This document shows, piece by piece, positions 25,977 to 35,800 of a stretch of DNA of 38,530 bases (positions are counted from its first letter, which is position 1; each line of letters begins with the position of its first letter). Made by a program: the position numbers and the translations under genes. The DNA is from an uncultured Bacteroidota bacterium (GTDB lineage: Bacteria > Bacteroidota > Bacteroidia > Chitinophagales > Chitinophagaceae): positions 1-38,530 of the forward strand of contig CAIVEH010000190.1 in assembly GCA_903904855.1 (NCBI GenBank), in the 5' to 3' direction. The notes beneath the pieces are model-generated. The model made no database searches. It saw only the letters and a list, made by a program, of their open reading frames with translations, and was not told the DNA's origin.

Positions 25977-26282
25977 TTAAGTTTTCACCCAGTTTGCTGA
26001 AGGATCACGGAAATCTGATAAAAGCCTGTATACTAAAACACAGTTGTTTTTATCGTCGATTGAATAATGAATTGCATATGGGAATTTGGGAATCCTTGCA
26101 AATCGTATTTGATCATAACGGACCGATCTGGAGTGTGGATTCTTCCTTATTAGTTTTAATTGCCTGTTGGTTGCTAACTTGAATTTTGCACATGTAACTT
26201 TTGATATTTCATCATACCAGGCAATCGCAGAACCCAGATCAATTACAAACTTTGGGTGAAACCTGAGTTTAAAAGCAGCCAT
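25977..26282 (-). CDS. RelE/ParE family toxin, second module
   Basis: Encodes 101 residues from the ATG at 26282; the frame also allows a TTG at 26285. The family signature is clear: RFHPKFVIDLGSAIAWYDEI, then a RYDQIRFARIPKFPYAIHY strand pair and a C-terminal VYRLLSDFRDPSANW. It is read 5 bases after its antitoxin gene on the minus strand. It is only distantly similar to the RelE-type toxin of the neighbouring module, so the two are not a recent duplication. Confidence 0.87.
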   Translation of the reverse strand: MAAFKLRFHPKFVIDLGSAIAWYDEISKVTCAKFKLATNRQLKLIRKNPHSRSVRYDQIRFARIPKFPYAIHYSIDDKNNCVLVYRLLSDFRDPSANWVKT

Positions 26283-26287
26283 CAATT

Positions 26288-26539
26288 TTATTTTAGCATC
26301 TTAAACACAACCTCTTCCTCAATCAAAATAGAAGGGTTCTCCTCTGCTTCTTTTACCGATTTGCGAACTTCTTCCATATGCCATTCTGGAATTAAATCCT
26401 TAGAAGGCTTTAATGAAGCTAAAGTCTTTTTAGTAGCAGCATCTGGTTCATTTAAAATCTGGGCAAAGGGTAAGGTTTCAATCAACTCCACAAACTTTTG
26501 CGCTTGCCTGGTTTTAGTATCAATTGTTATGTAGGTCAT
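26288..26539 (-). CDS. Antitoxin of the second RelE/ParE module
   Basis: Encodes 83 residues from the ATG at 26539. The sequence begins MTYITIDTKTRQAQKFVELI, has a disordered middle (LNEPDAATKKTLASLKPSKD) and an acidic helical C-terminus (EEVRKSVKEAEENPS). This matches small addiction-module antitoxins that precede RelE/ParE toxins. The toxin starts 5 bases later. A TAACTTTG box lies upstream at 26558-26565. Confidence 0.8.
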   Translation of the reverse strand: MTYITIDTKTRQAQKFVELIETLPFAQILNEPDAATKKTLASLKPSKDLIPEWHMEEVRKSVKEAEENPSILIEEEVVFKMLK

Positions 26540-26557
26540 GACGGTTGGCTTAAAGAA

Positions 26558-26565
26558 CAAAGTTA
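26558..26565 (-). promoter_or_regulatory. Bacteroidota -7 box (TAACTTTG, minus strand)
   Basis: A TAnnTTTG match on the minus strand, 18 bases upstream of the antitoxin ATG at 26539, in the 43-base gap after the orphan antitoxin gene. Confidence 0.5.
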
Positions 26566-26582
26566 ATTAAAAAGCAGATTTA

Positions 26583-26828
26583 TCAGATAATTCTTTCCCA
26601 TTCGTTCCGGCTTTCGATAATAGACTGTTGTAATTTTTCCCCTTCTTCAAGACTTAATTTACCGATATAATCAGATGGTTTTTTCTTAGGCCCAACTGCC
26701 GCAATGGTATTCCTCATTTCATCATCGGTATAAAAAAGCACATGCACCTGCTTACCTACATAATTGTCCGGAAGCAGAACACTTAGGTCCAGATTCGTCT
26801 TTTGCGGAGTTACAATTGTTTGCACCAT
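26583..26828 (-). CDS. Orphan antitoxin-like protein
   Basis: An 81-residue protein, MVQTIVTPQKTNLDLSVLLP, with an N-terminal beta-rich DNA-binding-like segment. Its C-terminus, SDYIGKLSLEEGEKLQQSI followed by ESRNEWERII, is typical of small antitoxins that precede PIN-domain (VapC) toxins in Bacteroidota. No toxin follows: the next minus-strand gene is the antitoxin of another module, 43 bases away. It is probably a solitary antitoxin left after toxin loss, or it may counteract a toxin elsewhere. A TAATTTTG box sits 4 bases upstream of its ATG. Confidence 0.75.
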   Translation of the reverse strand: MVQTIVTPQKTNLDLSVLLPDNYVGKQVHVLFYTDDEMRNTIAAVGPKKKPSDYIGKLSLEEGEKLQQSIIESRNEWERII

Positions 26829-26832
26829 GAGA

Positions 26833-26840
26833 CAAAATTA
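26833..26840 (-). promoter_or_regulatory. Bacteroidota -7 box (TAATTTTG, minus strand)
   Basis: A TAnnTTTG match on the minus strand ending 4 bases before the orphan antitoxin ATG, implying an almost leaderless transcript. Confidence 0.45.
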
Positions 26841-26864
26841 AGCAATATTTTTTATACCTTTATT

Positions 26865-27017
26865 TCACTCAAAACAACACCATGCATCAAGATACCCAAC
26901 CTCAAATTTTCCTCTCATACTGGTTGGATAATAAAGGTTTGTCACCTTTTGCTTCGCCTCCGGCGACTGAAGAGCTGTTACCCGCATCTGGTTCAATTCT
27001 TGCCGTAGCGCATTCTG
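26865..27017 (-). pseudogene. Remnant of the nrdJ 3' region
   Basis: On the minus strand a short frame reads NALRQELNQMRVTALQSPEA followed by KQKVTN. It aligns with the linker of the intact nrdJ product ([20 protein letters not shown], then AKPKVT), with one codon missing. The nucleotide match to 28084-28160 is also visible around CTGTTAC-CGCA-CTG. After about 30 matching residues the similarity fades, and the frame ends at a TGA at 26865-26867. The frame is preceded by a stop at 27018-27020, so it is not an expressed gene. It is about 0.9 kb from the intact nrdJ 3' end and in the same orientation. Confidence 0.65.
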
Positions 27018-27087
27018 TCATCGGCAGATAGTATTTTTACCAAATCTTAAAATAGTAGGTTATATTAACTTTAACCAAAAAGACACA

Positions 27088-27738
27088 TTGGAATCTGAAA
27101 GAACCTATTACGAAAATGCCCTGCGGGAAAACCCACTTAATGCTGTGGCTCATAATAACCTTGCCTACATCTTGCATTACCACTTTTGCGAGTATGCGCT
27201 GGCCAGAGTTCACTATGAAAGGGCAATTGCGATAGCGCCAAAGAATGCGATCACATTTTCCAATCTCGCTGACCTTTTATGCGAACGATTTGCCGAGTAT
27301 GATTTGGCAAAACGCATGTATGAACAGGCGTTGTCTATCGAACCAGCAAATGGATCTTTCCACAACAGACTTGGGTTGCTCCTGAAAAACCATTTTGGCG
27401 ATTATACTACAGCAAAGCATCACTACGAATATGCAATCGCTGCTGACCCATCTGAAACCGACTACCGTTTTAACCTCGGCATGCTTCTGGAAATACATTT
27501 TGATGACTATGCCGGTGCAAGACAACAATTTGAACAGATAGTGCTCACAGACCCTACCGATATGCAAGCCCTTCGCCACCTTGGCAGTATATTGAGTGAA
27601 TATTTTTCAGAACAGGAAGCAGCAGAAAACTGTTGGGGCAAAGTAATGAGGATGGTCGATCCCGGCTTTGAATTGGATAATCAAGAACTGGAAGCTCGTA
27701 TTCTTGCATACCGCTCAACTCGCAATATTGGCATCTAG
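27088..27738 (+). CDS. TPR protein with 35-residue repeats, no ATG start
   Basis: A 216-residue all-helical protein of about five tandem TPR-like units. The units repeat every 35 residues, one more than a canonical TPR, with the pattern EYxLAxxxYExAIxxxPxN then FxxNLxxLLxxxF (for example EYDLAKRMYEQALSIEPANG). No signal peptide is seen, so it is probably cytosolic and mediates protein binding. The first possible start codon in the frame is the TTG at 27088. No ATG occurs before the repeats, and the frame is open upstream to a stop at 26968-26970. Either TTG is the start or the N-terminus has been lost; the nrdJ remnant lies just upstream. Confidence 0.7.
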   Translation: MESERTYYENALRENPLNAVAHNNLAYILHYHFCEYALARVHYERAIAIAPKNAITFSNLADLLCERFAEYDLAKRMYEQALSIEPANGSFHNRLGLLLKNHFGDYTTAKHHYEYAIAADPSETDYRFNLGMLLEIHFDDYAGARQQFEQIVLTDPTDMQALRHLGSILSEYFSEQEAAENCWGKVMRMVDPGFELDNQELEARILAYRSTRNIGI

Positions 27739-27847
27739 AACAATCATTGGTTTCTGTTTTTATTCCACTTTACCAAAACCATCCTCCAGGATGTAACAAG
27801 TGCAATGCTCTTTATGTGAGCTTACTTGTTTTTCACTACAAGTTACA

Positions 27848-27878
27848 TATAAAAAGCCACCGGTTTCCCGATGGCTTT
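27848..27878 (-). terminator. Terminator of nrdJ
   Basis: On the minus strand AAGCCA pairs with TGGCTT around a CGG/CCG inner stem and a short loop, followed by TTTTTATAT. It lies 28 bases past the nrdJ stop codon. Confidence 0.8.
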
Positions 27879-27905
27879 AACTCTTATCAACTTATCTCTT
27901 ATCTC

Positions 27906-30900
27906 CTAACTACACCCAGTAGTCGTCCCGCAATTCGGGCACATATAGCAGGTGCCGTTGCGCATGGTTATGTTTCCGCAGTTGCGGCAGGCAGGGGCAT
28001 CGGCACTGGTGCCCATGAGCTTTTTGAGTTCCAGGGCGCTGGCTGCTGTGGCGCCTACCGGGGTGGGCGCTATGCTGGTTACCTTGGGCTTGGCTGCCGG
28101 CTGCGACTGAGGGGCTGTTACGCGCACCTGACTCAGTTCGTGCTGCAGGGCGTCAATTTCCTGCTGGTGTGTGCGGCGGGTTGGGTCGGGCACATGCACC
28201 AGATCGTCACGGTCGAGGTATTCGTATGCCAACAGGCGGAAGATGTAATCGAGCACTGATGTGGCATTCTTGATATTCGGATGCTCTACCAGGCCCGATG
28301 GCTCAAAGCGGCTGAAGGCAAACTTATCGACATACTCCTCGAGCGGCACACCATACTGCAGACCTACAGAGATAGCTATTGCAAAGCTGTTGAGCAGGCT
28401 TCTCATAGTAGCGCCTTCCTTGGCCATATCTATGAATATCTCTCCCAGTGTACCATCGCCATACTCGCCTGTGCGCAGGAAGATTGCCTGGCCACCTACC
28501 TTGCCCTTGATGGTATAACCACGGCGCTTGGCGGGCAGCTGCTTGCGCTCTACTATGCGGCTCAGCTCACGCTTCAGTTGTGTATCGGGACTGGCCTGTA
28601 CGCGGCGGTTCATTTCTTCCAGCAGTTCGCCTACAGTGAGCTGGCTCATATCAATGATCTGGCTCACTTCCGGTACTTCGGCAACTGCTTCTTCCTTGGT
28701 TTCTTTCTTTTCCTTCTTATCGCTCTTGTTGCTCAGCGGCTGGCTCAGCTTGCTGCCATCGCGGTACAGTGCGCAGGCTTTAAGGCCCAGCTGCCAGCTC
28801 AGGTAGTAGCAATCCTTTATTTCTTCTTTATTGGCTTCGTTTGGCAGGTTGATGGTCTTGCTGATAGCGCCGCTGATGAATGGCTGTACCGCCGCCATCA
28901 TGCGTATGTGGCCATGTGCATGGATAAAACGCTCACCCTTCTTGCCGCATTTGTTGGCGCAATCGAATACTGTAAGATGCTCAGCTTTCAGATGTGGCGC
29001 ACCTTCAACTGTCATAGTACCGCAGGCATAGTCGTTGGCAGCATCTATCTCATCATCAGAGAAGCCCAATGATTCGAGCAGGTTAAAGTCGGGAGCGAAA
29101 TACTGCTCCGGTGTATAGCCGAGGCGCTTGAGGCACTCCTCGCCCAGATTGTAAACATTGAATACAAACCCTATCTCGAAAGCGCTCTCAACAGATGTAT
29201 CGAGTTTCTTCAGTTCATCGGCAATGAATCCTTTCTCACTCAGGCTCTGGTGATTGATGTAAGGCGCTCCACTGAAGGTGCCATGGCCTTTGGCATACTT
29301 CACAATAGCATCCTGCTGGGCAGGGGTATAGCCCAGCTTCTTGAGGGCTGCAGGTATACTCTGGTTGATGATTTTGAAATAACCACCACCACTAAGCTTC
29401 TTGAACTTAACGAGGGCAAAATCGGGTTCTACACCAGTAGTATCGCAATCCATTACCAGGCCTATGGTGCCGGTAGGAGCAATTACTGTGGCCTGTGCAT
29501 TGCGGTAGCCATATTGCTCTCCCATCTGCACGGCATCGTCCCATGCGCGGGTAGCTGCTTTAAGCAGGTAATCGGGGCAGTATTTTGCATTTATGCCCAA
29601 AGGTTTAATTTCCAATCCTTCATACGCATCTGTGGCATCGTAAGCCGCAGCGCGGTGATTGCGCATTACACGCAACATGTGTTCTTTATTTTCCTGATAG
29701 CGTGGGAAAGTGCCGAGCGAAGCAGCCATCTCGGCCGATGTTTTATATGCTACCCCATTCATTATAGCAGTAATAGAACCGGCTATAGCCCTCGATTCTT
29801 CACTGTCGTAAGCTATACCGCTCACCATCAGCATAGAGCCAAGGTTGGCATAGCCAAGCCCAAGTGTGCGGTAGTCGTAGCTCAGTTGTGCAACCTCGGG
29901 TGAAGGAAACTGCGCCATCAACACTGATATCTCCAGTACAACCGTCCACAGGCGGGTCATGTATTCAAAACCTTCTACATCAAACCTGCTGGTCTCTTCA
30001 TCAAAGAAGCGGCGCAGATTGAGCGAAGCAAGGTTACATGCTGTATTGTCGAGGAACATATACTCAGAGCATGGGTTGGATGCATTGATCCTGCCACCTT
30101 CAGGGCATGTGTGCCATTCGTTGATCGTTGTATCGTATTGTGTACCCGGGTCAGCACAGCGCCAAGCCGAGTATGCTATTTTCTCCCACAGTTCTTTGGC
30201 AGGTATGGTCTTCATTACCTTGCCTGTGCTTCGGGCGGTCATTTTCCAGTCTTCATTATTATCGAGTGCATGGAAGAATGAATTAGGAACACGAACGGAG
30301 TTATTGGAGTTTTGTCCGCTTACAGTTTTATAAGCTTCGCCTTCGTAATCGGAAGGATAACCAGCTGCAATCAGTGCGCCTACTTTCTTTTCTTCTTCTA
30401 CCTTCCAGTCAATGAATTTTTCTATTTCGGGATGATCCAGATCAAGGCAAACCATTTTGGCAGCGCGGCGGGTAGTGCCACCGCTCTTGATGGCACCAGC
30501 AGCGCGGTCGCCAATGAGCAGGAAGCTCATCAGTCCGCTCGATGTTCCGCCACCACTCAGCTTTTCGCCTTCTGCACGCACCTTCGAATAGTTGGTACCT
30601 ACACCGGAACCGTATTTGAATATACGCGCCTCACGCACCCAGAGGTCCATGATGCCGCCTTCGTTTACCAGGTCATCACTCACACTGAGTATAAAGCAGG
30701 CATGAGGCTGCGGGCGCTCGTAGGCGTTCTTGGAACGTTCCAGATTGCCGGTAACCGGATCAACATAGAAGTGTCCCTGTGGCTTGCCCTCAATACCATA
30801 ACTGCTGTGCAGTCCGGTATTGAACCACTGTGGGGAATTGGGCGCGCAGCTCTGCATCATGATGCTGTAAACCAGCTCATCGTAGAAAACCTGTGCGTCT

Positions 30901-31232
30901 TTCTTTGAAGCGAAATAGCCATGGCCTTCGCCCCAGGTGCGCCAGCAGTGCGCCAAGCGGTGAGCTACCTGCTTTATAGATGTTTCGCGGCCAATACTAC
31001 CATCGGGCTGAGGTACTCCGGCTTTGCGGAAATACTTCTGTGCCAGGATATCGGTAGCTATCTGCGACCATTGTTTAGGCACTTCCACATTGGTCATCTC
31101 GAACACCTTTTCCCCGTTGGGATTGCGGATCACGGAAGTACGGTAATCGTACTCGAACATGTCGTATGGGCTTACATCCTCGCGGGTATAATGGCGGTCG
31201 AAGGAAAGGCCCTTTTTAGTAGTAGCGGTCAT
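27906..31232 (-). CDS. nrdJ: Vitamin B12-dependent (class II) ribonucleotide reductase
   Basis: A 1108-residue adenosylcobalamin-dependent enzyme that reduces ribonucleotides to deoxyribonucleotides without oxygen-sensitive or oxygen-requiring cofactors. It begins with the ATG at 31232. The barrel contains [34 protein letters not shown] and the active-site region [20 protein letters not shown] later core motif is [25 protein letters not shown]-like domain (about 920-1020; [20 protein letters not shown]) and a Pro/Ala/Gln-rich linker follow. The tail ends in a Cys-rich zinc-ribbon-like element with C1082, C1085, C1095, C1098, C1101 and C1107. The cell must make or import B12. It stands alone with its own terminator. 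Confidence 0.97.
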   Translation of the reverse strand: MTATTKKGLSFDRHYTREDVSPYDMFEYDYRTSVIRNPNGEKVFEMTNVEVPKQWSQIATDILAQKYFRKAGVPQPDGSIGRETSIKQVAHRLAHCWRTWGEGHGYFASKKDAQVFYDELVYSIMMQSCAPNSPQWFNTGLHSSYGIEGKPQGHFYVDPVTGNLERSKNAYERPQPHACFILSVSDDLVNEGGIMDLWVREARIFKYGSGVGTNYSKVRAEGEKLSGGGTSSGLMSFLLIGDRAAGAIKSGGTTRRAAKMVCLDLDHPEIEKFIDWKVEEEKKVGALIAAGYPSDYEGEAYKTVSGQNSNNSVRVPNSFFHALDNNEDWKMTARSTGKVMKTIPAKELWEKIAYSAWRCADPGTQYDTTINEWHTCPEGGRINASNPCSEYMFLDNTACNLASLNLRRFFDEETSRFDVEGFEYMTRLWTVVLEISVLMAQFPSPEVAQLSYDYRTLGLGYANLGSMLMVSGIAYDSEESRAIAGSITAIMNGVAYKTSAEMAASLGTFPRYQENKEHMLRVMRNHRAAAYDATDAYEGLEIKPLGINAKYCPDYLLKAATRAWDDAVQMGEQYGYRNAQATVIAPTGTIGLVMDCDTTGVEPDFALVKFKKLSGGGYFKIINQSIPAALKKLGYTPAQQDAIVKYAKGHGTFSGAPYINHQSLSEKGFIADELKKLDTSVESAFEIGFVFNVYNLGEECLKRLGYTPEQYFAPDFNLLESLGFSDDEIDAANDYACGTMTVEGAPHLKAEHLTVFDCANKCGKKGERFIHAHGHIRMMAAVQPFISGAISKTINLPNEANKEEIKDCYYLSWQLGLKACALYRDGSKLSQPLSNKSDKKEKKETKEEAVAEVPEVSQIIDMSQLTVGELLEEMNRRVQASPDTQLKRELSRIVERKQLPAKRRGYTIKGKVGGQAIFLRTGEYGDGTLGEIFIDMAKEGATMRSLLNSFAIAISVGLQYGVPLEEYVDKFAFSRFEPSGLVEHPNIKNATSVLDYIFRLLAYEYLDRDDLVHVPDPTRRTHQQEIDALQHELSQVRVTAPQSQPAAKPKVTSIAPTPVGATAASALELKKLMGTSADAPACRNCGNITMRNGTCYMCPNCGTTTGCS

Positions 31233-31589
31233 CTATAAAAACAGTTTTATCAGGTTATTATTTTGGAACAGGTTTTGCGACGGGGGACAGCTAAATTAGA
31301 AAAACATCCCCCCACAGAAAACAAAAGAAACTCACAATCGGTGGATAACTGATAGGAATCAAGCGGGCAAATAAGGGTGTTTTTAATTTTAATATGTTGG
31401 GCGAAATACCTCCAGTATTTCAAAATAAAGTTCGTATATTTTAGGCAGAGCGGGGAGAAAAGAATGGTTTAATATGATTGGCAGATGCGACGCTGCATTC
31501 TCAATTTCACGTAAAAATTTCCTCCTGGAGGCAATGTTAAAAATTATAATAAACAAATCTGTTTACATATTTTTGATTATTTTTGAGGT
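31233..31589. other. Divergent intergenic region upstream of nrdJ
   Basis: These 357 bases lie between nrdJ (leftward) and the HigA-like gene (rightward). No gene is present and I could not recognise a cobalamin riboswitch. A DnaA-box-like word, GGTGGATAA (8 of 9), lies at 31340-31348, and two -7 boxes lie near the right end. Confidence 0.5.
31568..31585 (+). promoter_or_regulatory. Two tandem -7 boxes (TATTTTTG) for the HigA-like/AbiEii pair
   Basis: TATTTTTG occurs at 31568-31575 and again at 31578-31585, exactly 10 bases apart. The second ends 4 bases before the GTG start at 31590. Confidence 0.5.
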
Positions 31590-32066
31590 GTGAAAAATGA
31601 ACTATCCATATTAAAAGGGCTGCATCCCGGTATAATACTGGAGCATGAGCTTAAAAAAAGAAATTTGTCGAAAGGGCGTTTTGCCATCTCTATTAATGAG
31701 TTTCCACAAACCCTCAGCGCTGTAATTATGGGCAAAAGAAGTATGAATACAAAGCTTGCTCTAAGCATAGAACATGCCCTTGGAATAGAGGAGGGCTTCT
31801 TTATGACCTTGCAGGTATTTTATGACATCAAAGAGGAAAAACAAAGGCAGGAGCAAGTGGCCCAACCGGATCTTTCAATATTGAGGCCCATACTATTCTG
31901 GGATACTAAAATTGAAAAAATAAACTGGCAAAATCATAAAAAAGCAGTGATCAGGCGGGTTTTTGAGAGAGGCAATTTACAGGAAAAACAGGAGATCACC
32001 CGTTTCTATGGTAAGGAAACAATAGAGCAGGTATTGAATAACCAACGTCTCACAATTCAAGCATGA
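31590..32066 (+). CDS. HigA-like HTH partner of an AbiEii-type toxin
   Basis: Encodes 158 residues from a GTG start at 31590; no in-frame ATG occurs before the HTH. Residues about 14-66 form an XRE-type helix-turn-helix (GIILEHELKKRNLSKGRFA, SMNTKLALSIEHALGIEEGF). The rest is helical, with KAVIRRVFERGNLQEKQEIT and a C-terminal ETIEQVLNNQR. It should be the cognate antitoxin or transcriptional regulator of the next gene, and overlaps it in an ATGA. The HigA-like HTH differs from the winged-helix AbiEi usual in AbiE systems. Confidence 0.8.
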   Translation: MKNELSILKGLHPGIILEHELKKRNLSKGRFAISINEFPQTLSAVIMGKRSMNTKLALSIEHALGIEEGFFMTLQVFYDIKEEKQRQEQVAQPDLSILRPILFWDTKIEKINWQNHKKAVIRRVFERGNLQEKQEITRFYGKETIEQVLNNQRLTIQA

Positions 32067-32713
32067 ATAGCAAATTATACTGGAATACCGTATCTCCATT
32101 GCTAAGAACCATCCTTGAGCAATTAATGACCTGCGAGTTGTTCGGGCAATTCAGGCTGGTAGGTGGCACATCGCTAAGTTTGCAGCTAGGCCATCGCAGA
32201 TCAGAAGATATAGATTTGTTTACAGATGCCGTATATGGGACTATTGATTTTAATGCGATTGAAATTTATTTAAGAACTACATTTCCATATGTTTCTGAAA
32301 TAACATGCGGCCCGATTGGTGTGGGAATGCCCTGTTTTATCGGAACTAACGAAAAAGAATGTATCAAGCTTGACCTCTTTTATACAGATCAGTTTATTCA
32401 GCCCTCGTTGACAATTGAAAGTGTGCGCATGGCTACCATTGAGGAAATTATTGCGATGAAAATTGATGTTGTTCAGCGTGGAGGCCGCAAAAAAGATTTT
32501 TGGGATATACATGAACTTATGGACAATTATTTACCATCGCAAATGATAGCACTGCATCAGCAGCGTTATCCCTATGGTCATGATGCAGACCTCATCAGGA
32601 AAAAATTTACTGACTTCTCCAATGCAGATGATGAATACGACCCGGATTGCATGAGTTGTAAATATTGGGAACTTATTAAACTGGAAATATTAAGGGCAAT
32701 GCAAGGTTGCTAA
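32063..32713 (+). CDS. AbiEii/AbiGii-family nucleotidyltransferase toxin
   Basis: A 216-residue nucleotidyltransferase-like protein. The motif LVGGTSLSLQLGHRRSEDIDLF (G34-G35-T36-S37 and the acidic SEDID at 47-51) is diagnostic of AbiEii. The second family motif, MKIDVVQRGGRKKDFWDIHE, includes K133, R139, D145 and D148. AbiEii proteins are toxins of type IV toxin-antitoxin and abortive-infection systems, thought to modify a GTP- or RNA-linked target. The gene overlaps the upstream HTH gene by four bases. A terminator shared with the SprB-repeat gene follows at 32839-32871. Confidence 0.88.
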   Translation: MNSKLYWNTVSPLLRTILEQLMTCELFGQFRLVGGTSLSLQLGHRRSEDIDLFTDAVYGTIDFNAIEIYLRTTFPYVSEITCGPIGVGMPCFIGTNEKECIKLDLFYTDQFIQPSLTIESVRMATIEEIIAMKIDVVQRGGRKKDFWDIHELMDNYLPSQMIALHQQRYPYGHDADLIRKKFTDFSNADDEYDPDCMSCKYWELIKLEILRAMQGC

Positions 32714-32838
32714 GTGAAATCCGGATTATTTATTACTCGTGTTTCAGCCTTTGCAACATATATTGAGTTCAGATTTGCATACACTGATTTTACCAGATGA
32801 ACCAGGAATAGGAATTAATAAAGCAAAATACCATTAAT

Positions 32839-32871
32839 AAAAAAATCCCCGCTATTACGGGGATTTTTTTA
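32839..32871. terminator. Bidirectional terminator
   Basis: A 9-bp stem AAATCCCCG/CGGGGATTT with a CTATTA loop. A-rich on the left and T-rich on the right, it can end both the AbiEii transcript and the minus-strand SprB-repeat gene that stops at 32889. Confidence 0.9.
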
Positions 32872-32888
32872 TTATAATTCTGTTCTGT

Positions 32889-35800
32889 TTATTTCATAAT
32901 TACCAGCTTCTGAGTCTGTGTAATGCCACTGCCTGTGCAGCTTACAAAGTAGGTACCTGGAGCCAGCTTTGTAACATCAACAGGGATATTCTGACTACCA
33001 GCCTGTAACGAAACTGTTTTAGTAATCATTGTTTTACCTGTAACATCATTCACCTGGATAGTTGCATTACCAGCAGCAATACTATTGCTTACTGCAGTAA
33101 ATGAATTCTCAGCAGGGTTAGGATAAACAGTGAATGAGCCGGTTGATGCAGTGATATTCTTCACACCAACCCTTGGATCCTGTGTACCAATCGTATTTAT
33201 TGTAGAATTGGTAACAACAGGTGCGTTATAGTCGAAGTAGATAGATGCATGGTTCTTGATGTGCGTACCAACAGCCAATTCCGGATTCAGATGTATGGTG
33301 TAGGTAAACATTCCATTACTACGCAGGTCATCGGTTGACTGTGCGGGTAAATTTATATTATTAAAGATGAATTTAACAACATGTTTTGTACCCATCTGGG
33401 TCATAATAACCTGGCATTTACCTGATTCAAATACAGGGCGGAGGGTGGTCCAGTTAAGGTTATCGTCAAGCGTATCAATAACAGTAATGTTCTCAGCCAT
33501 GTATGTACCTGTGTTCTGGAAATGAACCATGTATTCAAGTACTGAGTCAGTATAAGAAATAATACCGGTAGGCCCTACTCCCTGAGGGCTAACCTGCTTG
33601 AAGTTAGGGTCAAATGATTCAACAGTGGTATCCATAAAATACCTTACATTATTCCAAGGGGAATAATCACTGAGCCAATTGCTAGTCATATTGGCATAGG
33701 ATACTGTATCTTTAAATACAACTGTGGTATTCATAGGAATATTGGTAGGTACACTGTAATTCATAAACAGTTGCTGATTGTGACCAGGTAGTAGTGTAGG
33801 GAATGTTCCGCCGGGAACACTGTACCAATAAGGAGACCCGGAAAATAAAGTTCCTGGAACAAATGAAGGAGAGAGTAATTGTCCGTCTGTTTTATAACCA
33901 ACCACGATTGAATCTTCCGGCACAGTACCGTCATTGCTGATAATAGTTGTCTGTGTATAGGTATGACCAATCCATGGATGATAATTATTGTAACTCCAGG
34001 TGCTGATATGCATATCATGTATGGTATCGAGGCTGTTGGCAAAATCCACATGAAGCACACATCCTGAACCAGCAGTTGAAGTAACTGAAATGTCATTTGA
34101 CTGACAAGATGCTAACGGATAGAAATGAAGCACAGTTTCAGAGACTGTATAAGTACCAGAAGGAATTTTATACGAATAATTTCCGGCTACATCGGTATAG
34201 GTATAACCACCGTGGCTTGCACCAGCTATATGAATCTGAATATTGGGGATACCAGGCTCGCCTGCATCCTGAACGCAGTTATTATTGTAATCTTCAAATA
34301 CCGTCCCCTGAATGGTACAATAACAGTTTGTAGCAGAATGATCATAATCAACATAAGTATAGTATTCAGGAGTTACGCAACCAGCAGCATCTGAAGCGGA
34401 GAACCAGTATGGTCCGGCTGGCAATCCTGTAATGGTCGGAGTAGTGCCACCACTGGTCCAGAAATAGGAGTAAGGAGGAGTACCTCCCCAAACAGTTGCG
34501 GCATCAATACCATCGTTATTGAAAATACAAGTAGCTGGAGTAGTAACAAGGCCCGCAACCAAAGGAGACTCCATAGGCAGCACAGGTTCTTTATTAACCA
34601 CACAGCCCATGTTATCCGTAATTTTCAAACCATAGCTTCCTGCACGTTTTGCAGTTATTCCGGCAGTAATATCACCGGTACTCCACAAGTAATGGTATGG
34701 TGCAACACCTCCAACAGGGAAAGCAGTCATGCTTCCATTGGCAAGTGTACATAATCCTGGTATTGCAGTAAAGCTTACACTTATCACATCAATAGGTGGA
34801 ATATAAACTGTGCCATTTTGTTTACAACCCATAGCGTCGGTTACATTAAAACCATAAGTACCATAAGTAAGCGCCGTGGCTGTAATACTTGTCTGCACAG
34901 GATATGTTACCCATTGAATAGTATATGGAGTTGTACCACCAGCCAAATAAAGTGTAGCAGAACCAGTTGGAGCTGTACATAAACTTGGTGTTGTAGAATA
35001 GGTAGCCGTAATAGGTGTTGAGTTAATGACATTGCCGCTTCCAGTACCTATACAGCCGTTGGCATCTGTGGCAGTAACACCATAAAAGCCTCCCGGTAAT
35101 CCAGTTTGCGATTGAGTAGTAGCTCCATTACTCCAGACATAAGTATATGGGCTCACCCCTCCGGAACCAAATGCTATTACAGCTCCATCATGGGCAATAC
35201 ATGTAGCCGGAGTAGAAGTAACCGGCACATCAATGAAAACTGATTGAGAAATATAGAAACCAGTAGTATTCCTGCAACCATCGGCATCCGTAATTGTAAC
35301 ATTGTAGTAGCCCATACTAAGCCCGCTGATTGCATTTGTTGTAGCTCCGGTACTCCACAGATAAGTATAAGGAGGAACACCACCTACACCTATGCCGCCC
35401 GGCATTGCAAATGCAGTACCATTGGTGCAACTTGCAACGGTTGTAGAAATGCTGTCGTAAAAAGGAGCGCTATCAGTATCAATAATATTATCAGGGAATA
35501 CTGTAGAACCGAATACGCAGCCAGCAGCATCTGTTATAGTAACACCATAATGTCCTCCTGGCAACGCAATGGGATTGGATGAGCCCACAAAAGCCATACT
35601 TGCCTTATTATACCAATAAAATGTGTATGGAGGAGTACCACCGGAATCAACTGTAACCAGATTTGTGTCCATAGCAGGGCAAACACCTATGGTTGAACTT
35701 GTAGAATAAAGAAATGGGGCATCTCCTGAATAATAGCCGACAGCATGTATAGTGGTATCTGCACCAAAAGCATCCAGGTAAATCGGACCACCTGAATAAC

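Noticed and set aside
25904-26182. A forward ORF opposite the second RelE-type toxin
   Set aside because: It is an antisense shadow of a well-supported toxin gene with its antitoxin, and has no domain or promoter.
27747-31238. Several long forward ORFs opposite nrdJ
   Set aside because: They are shadows of the conserved class II ribonucleotide reductase frame, with Cys- and Leu-rich random translations.
31233-31589. A possible cobalamin riboswitch upstream of nrdJ
   Set aside because: I could not identify a B12-box or the multi-stem core. A covariance search would be needed to exclude it fully.
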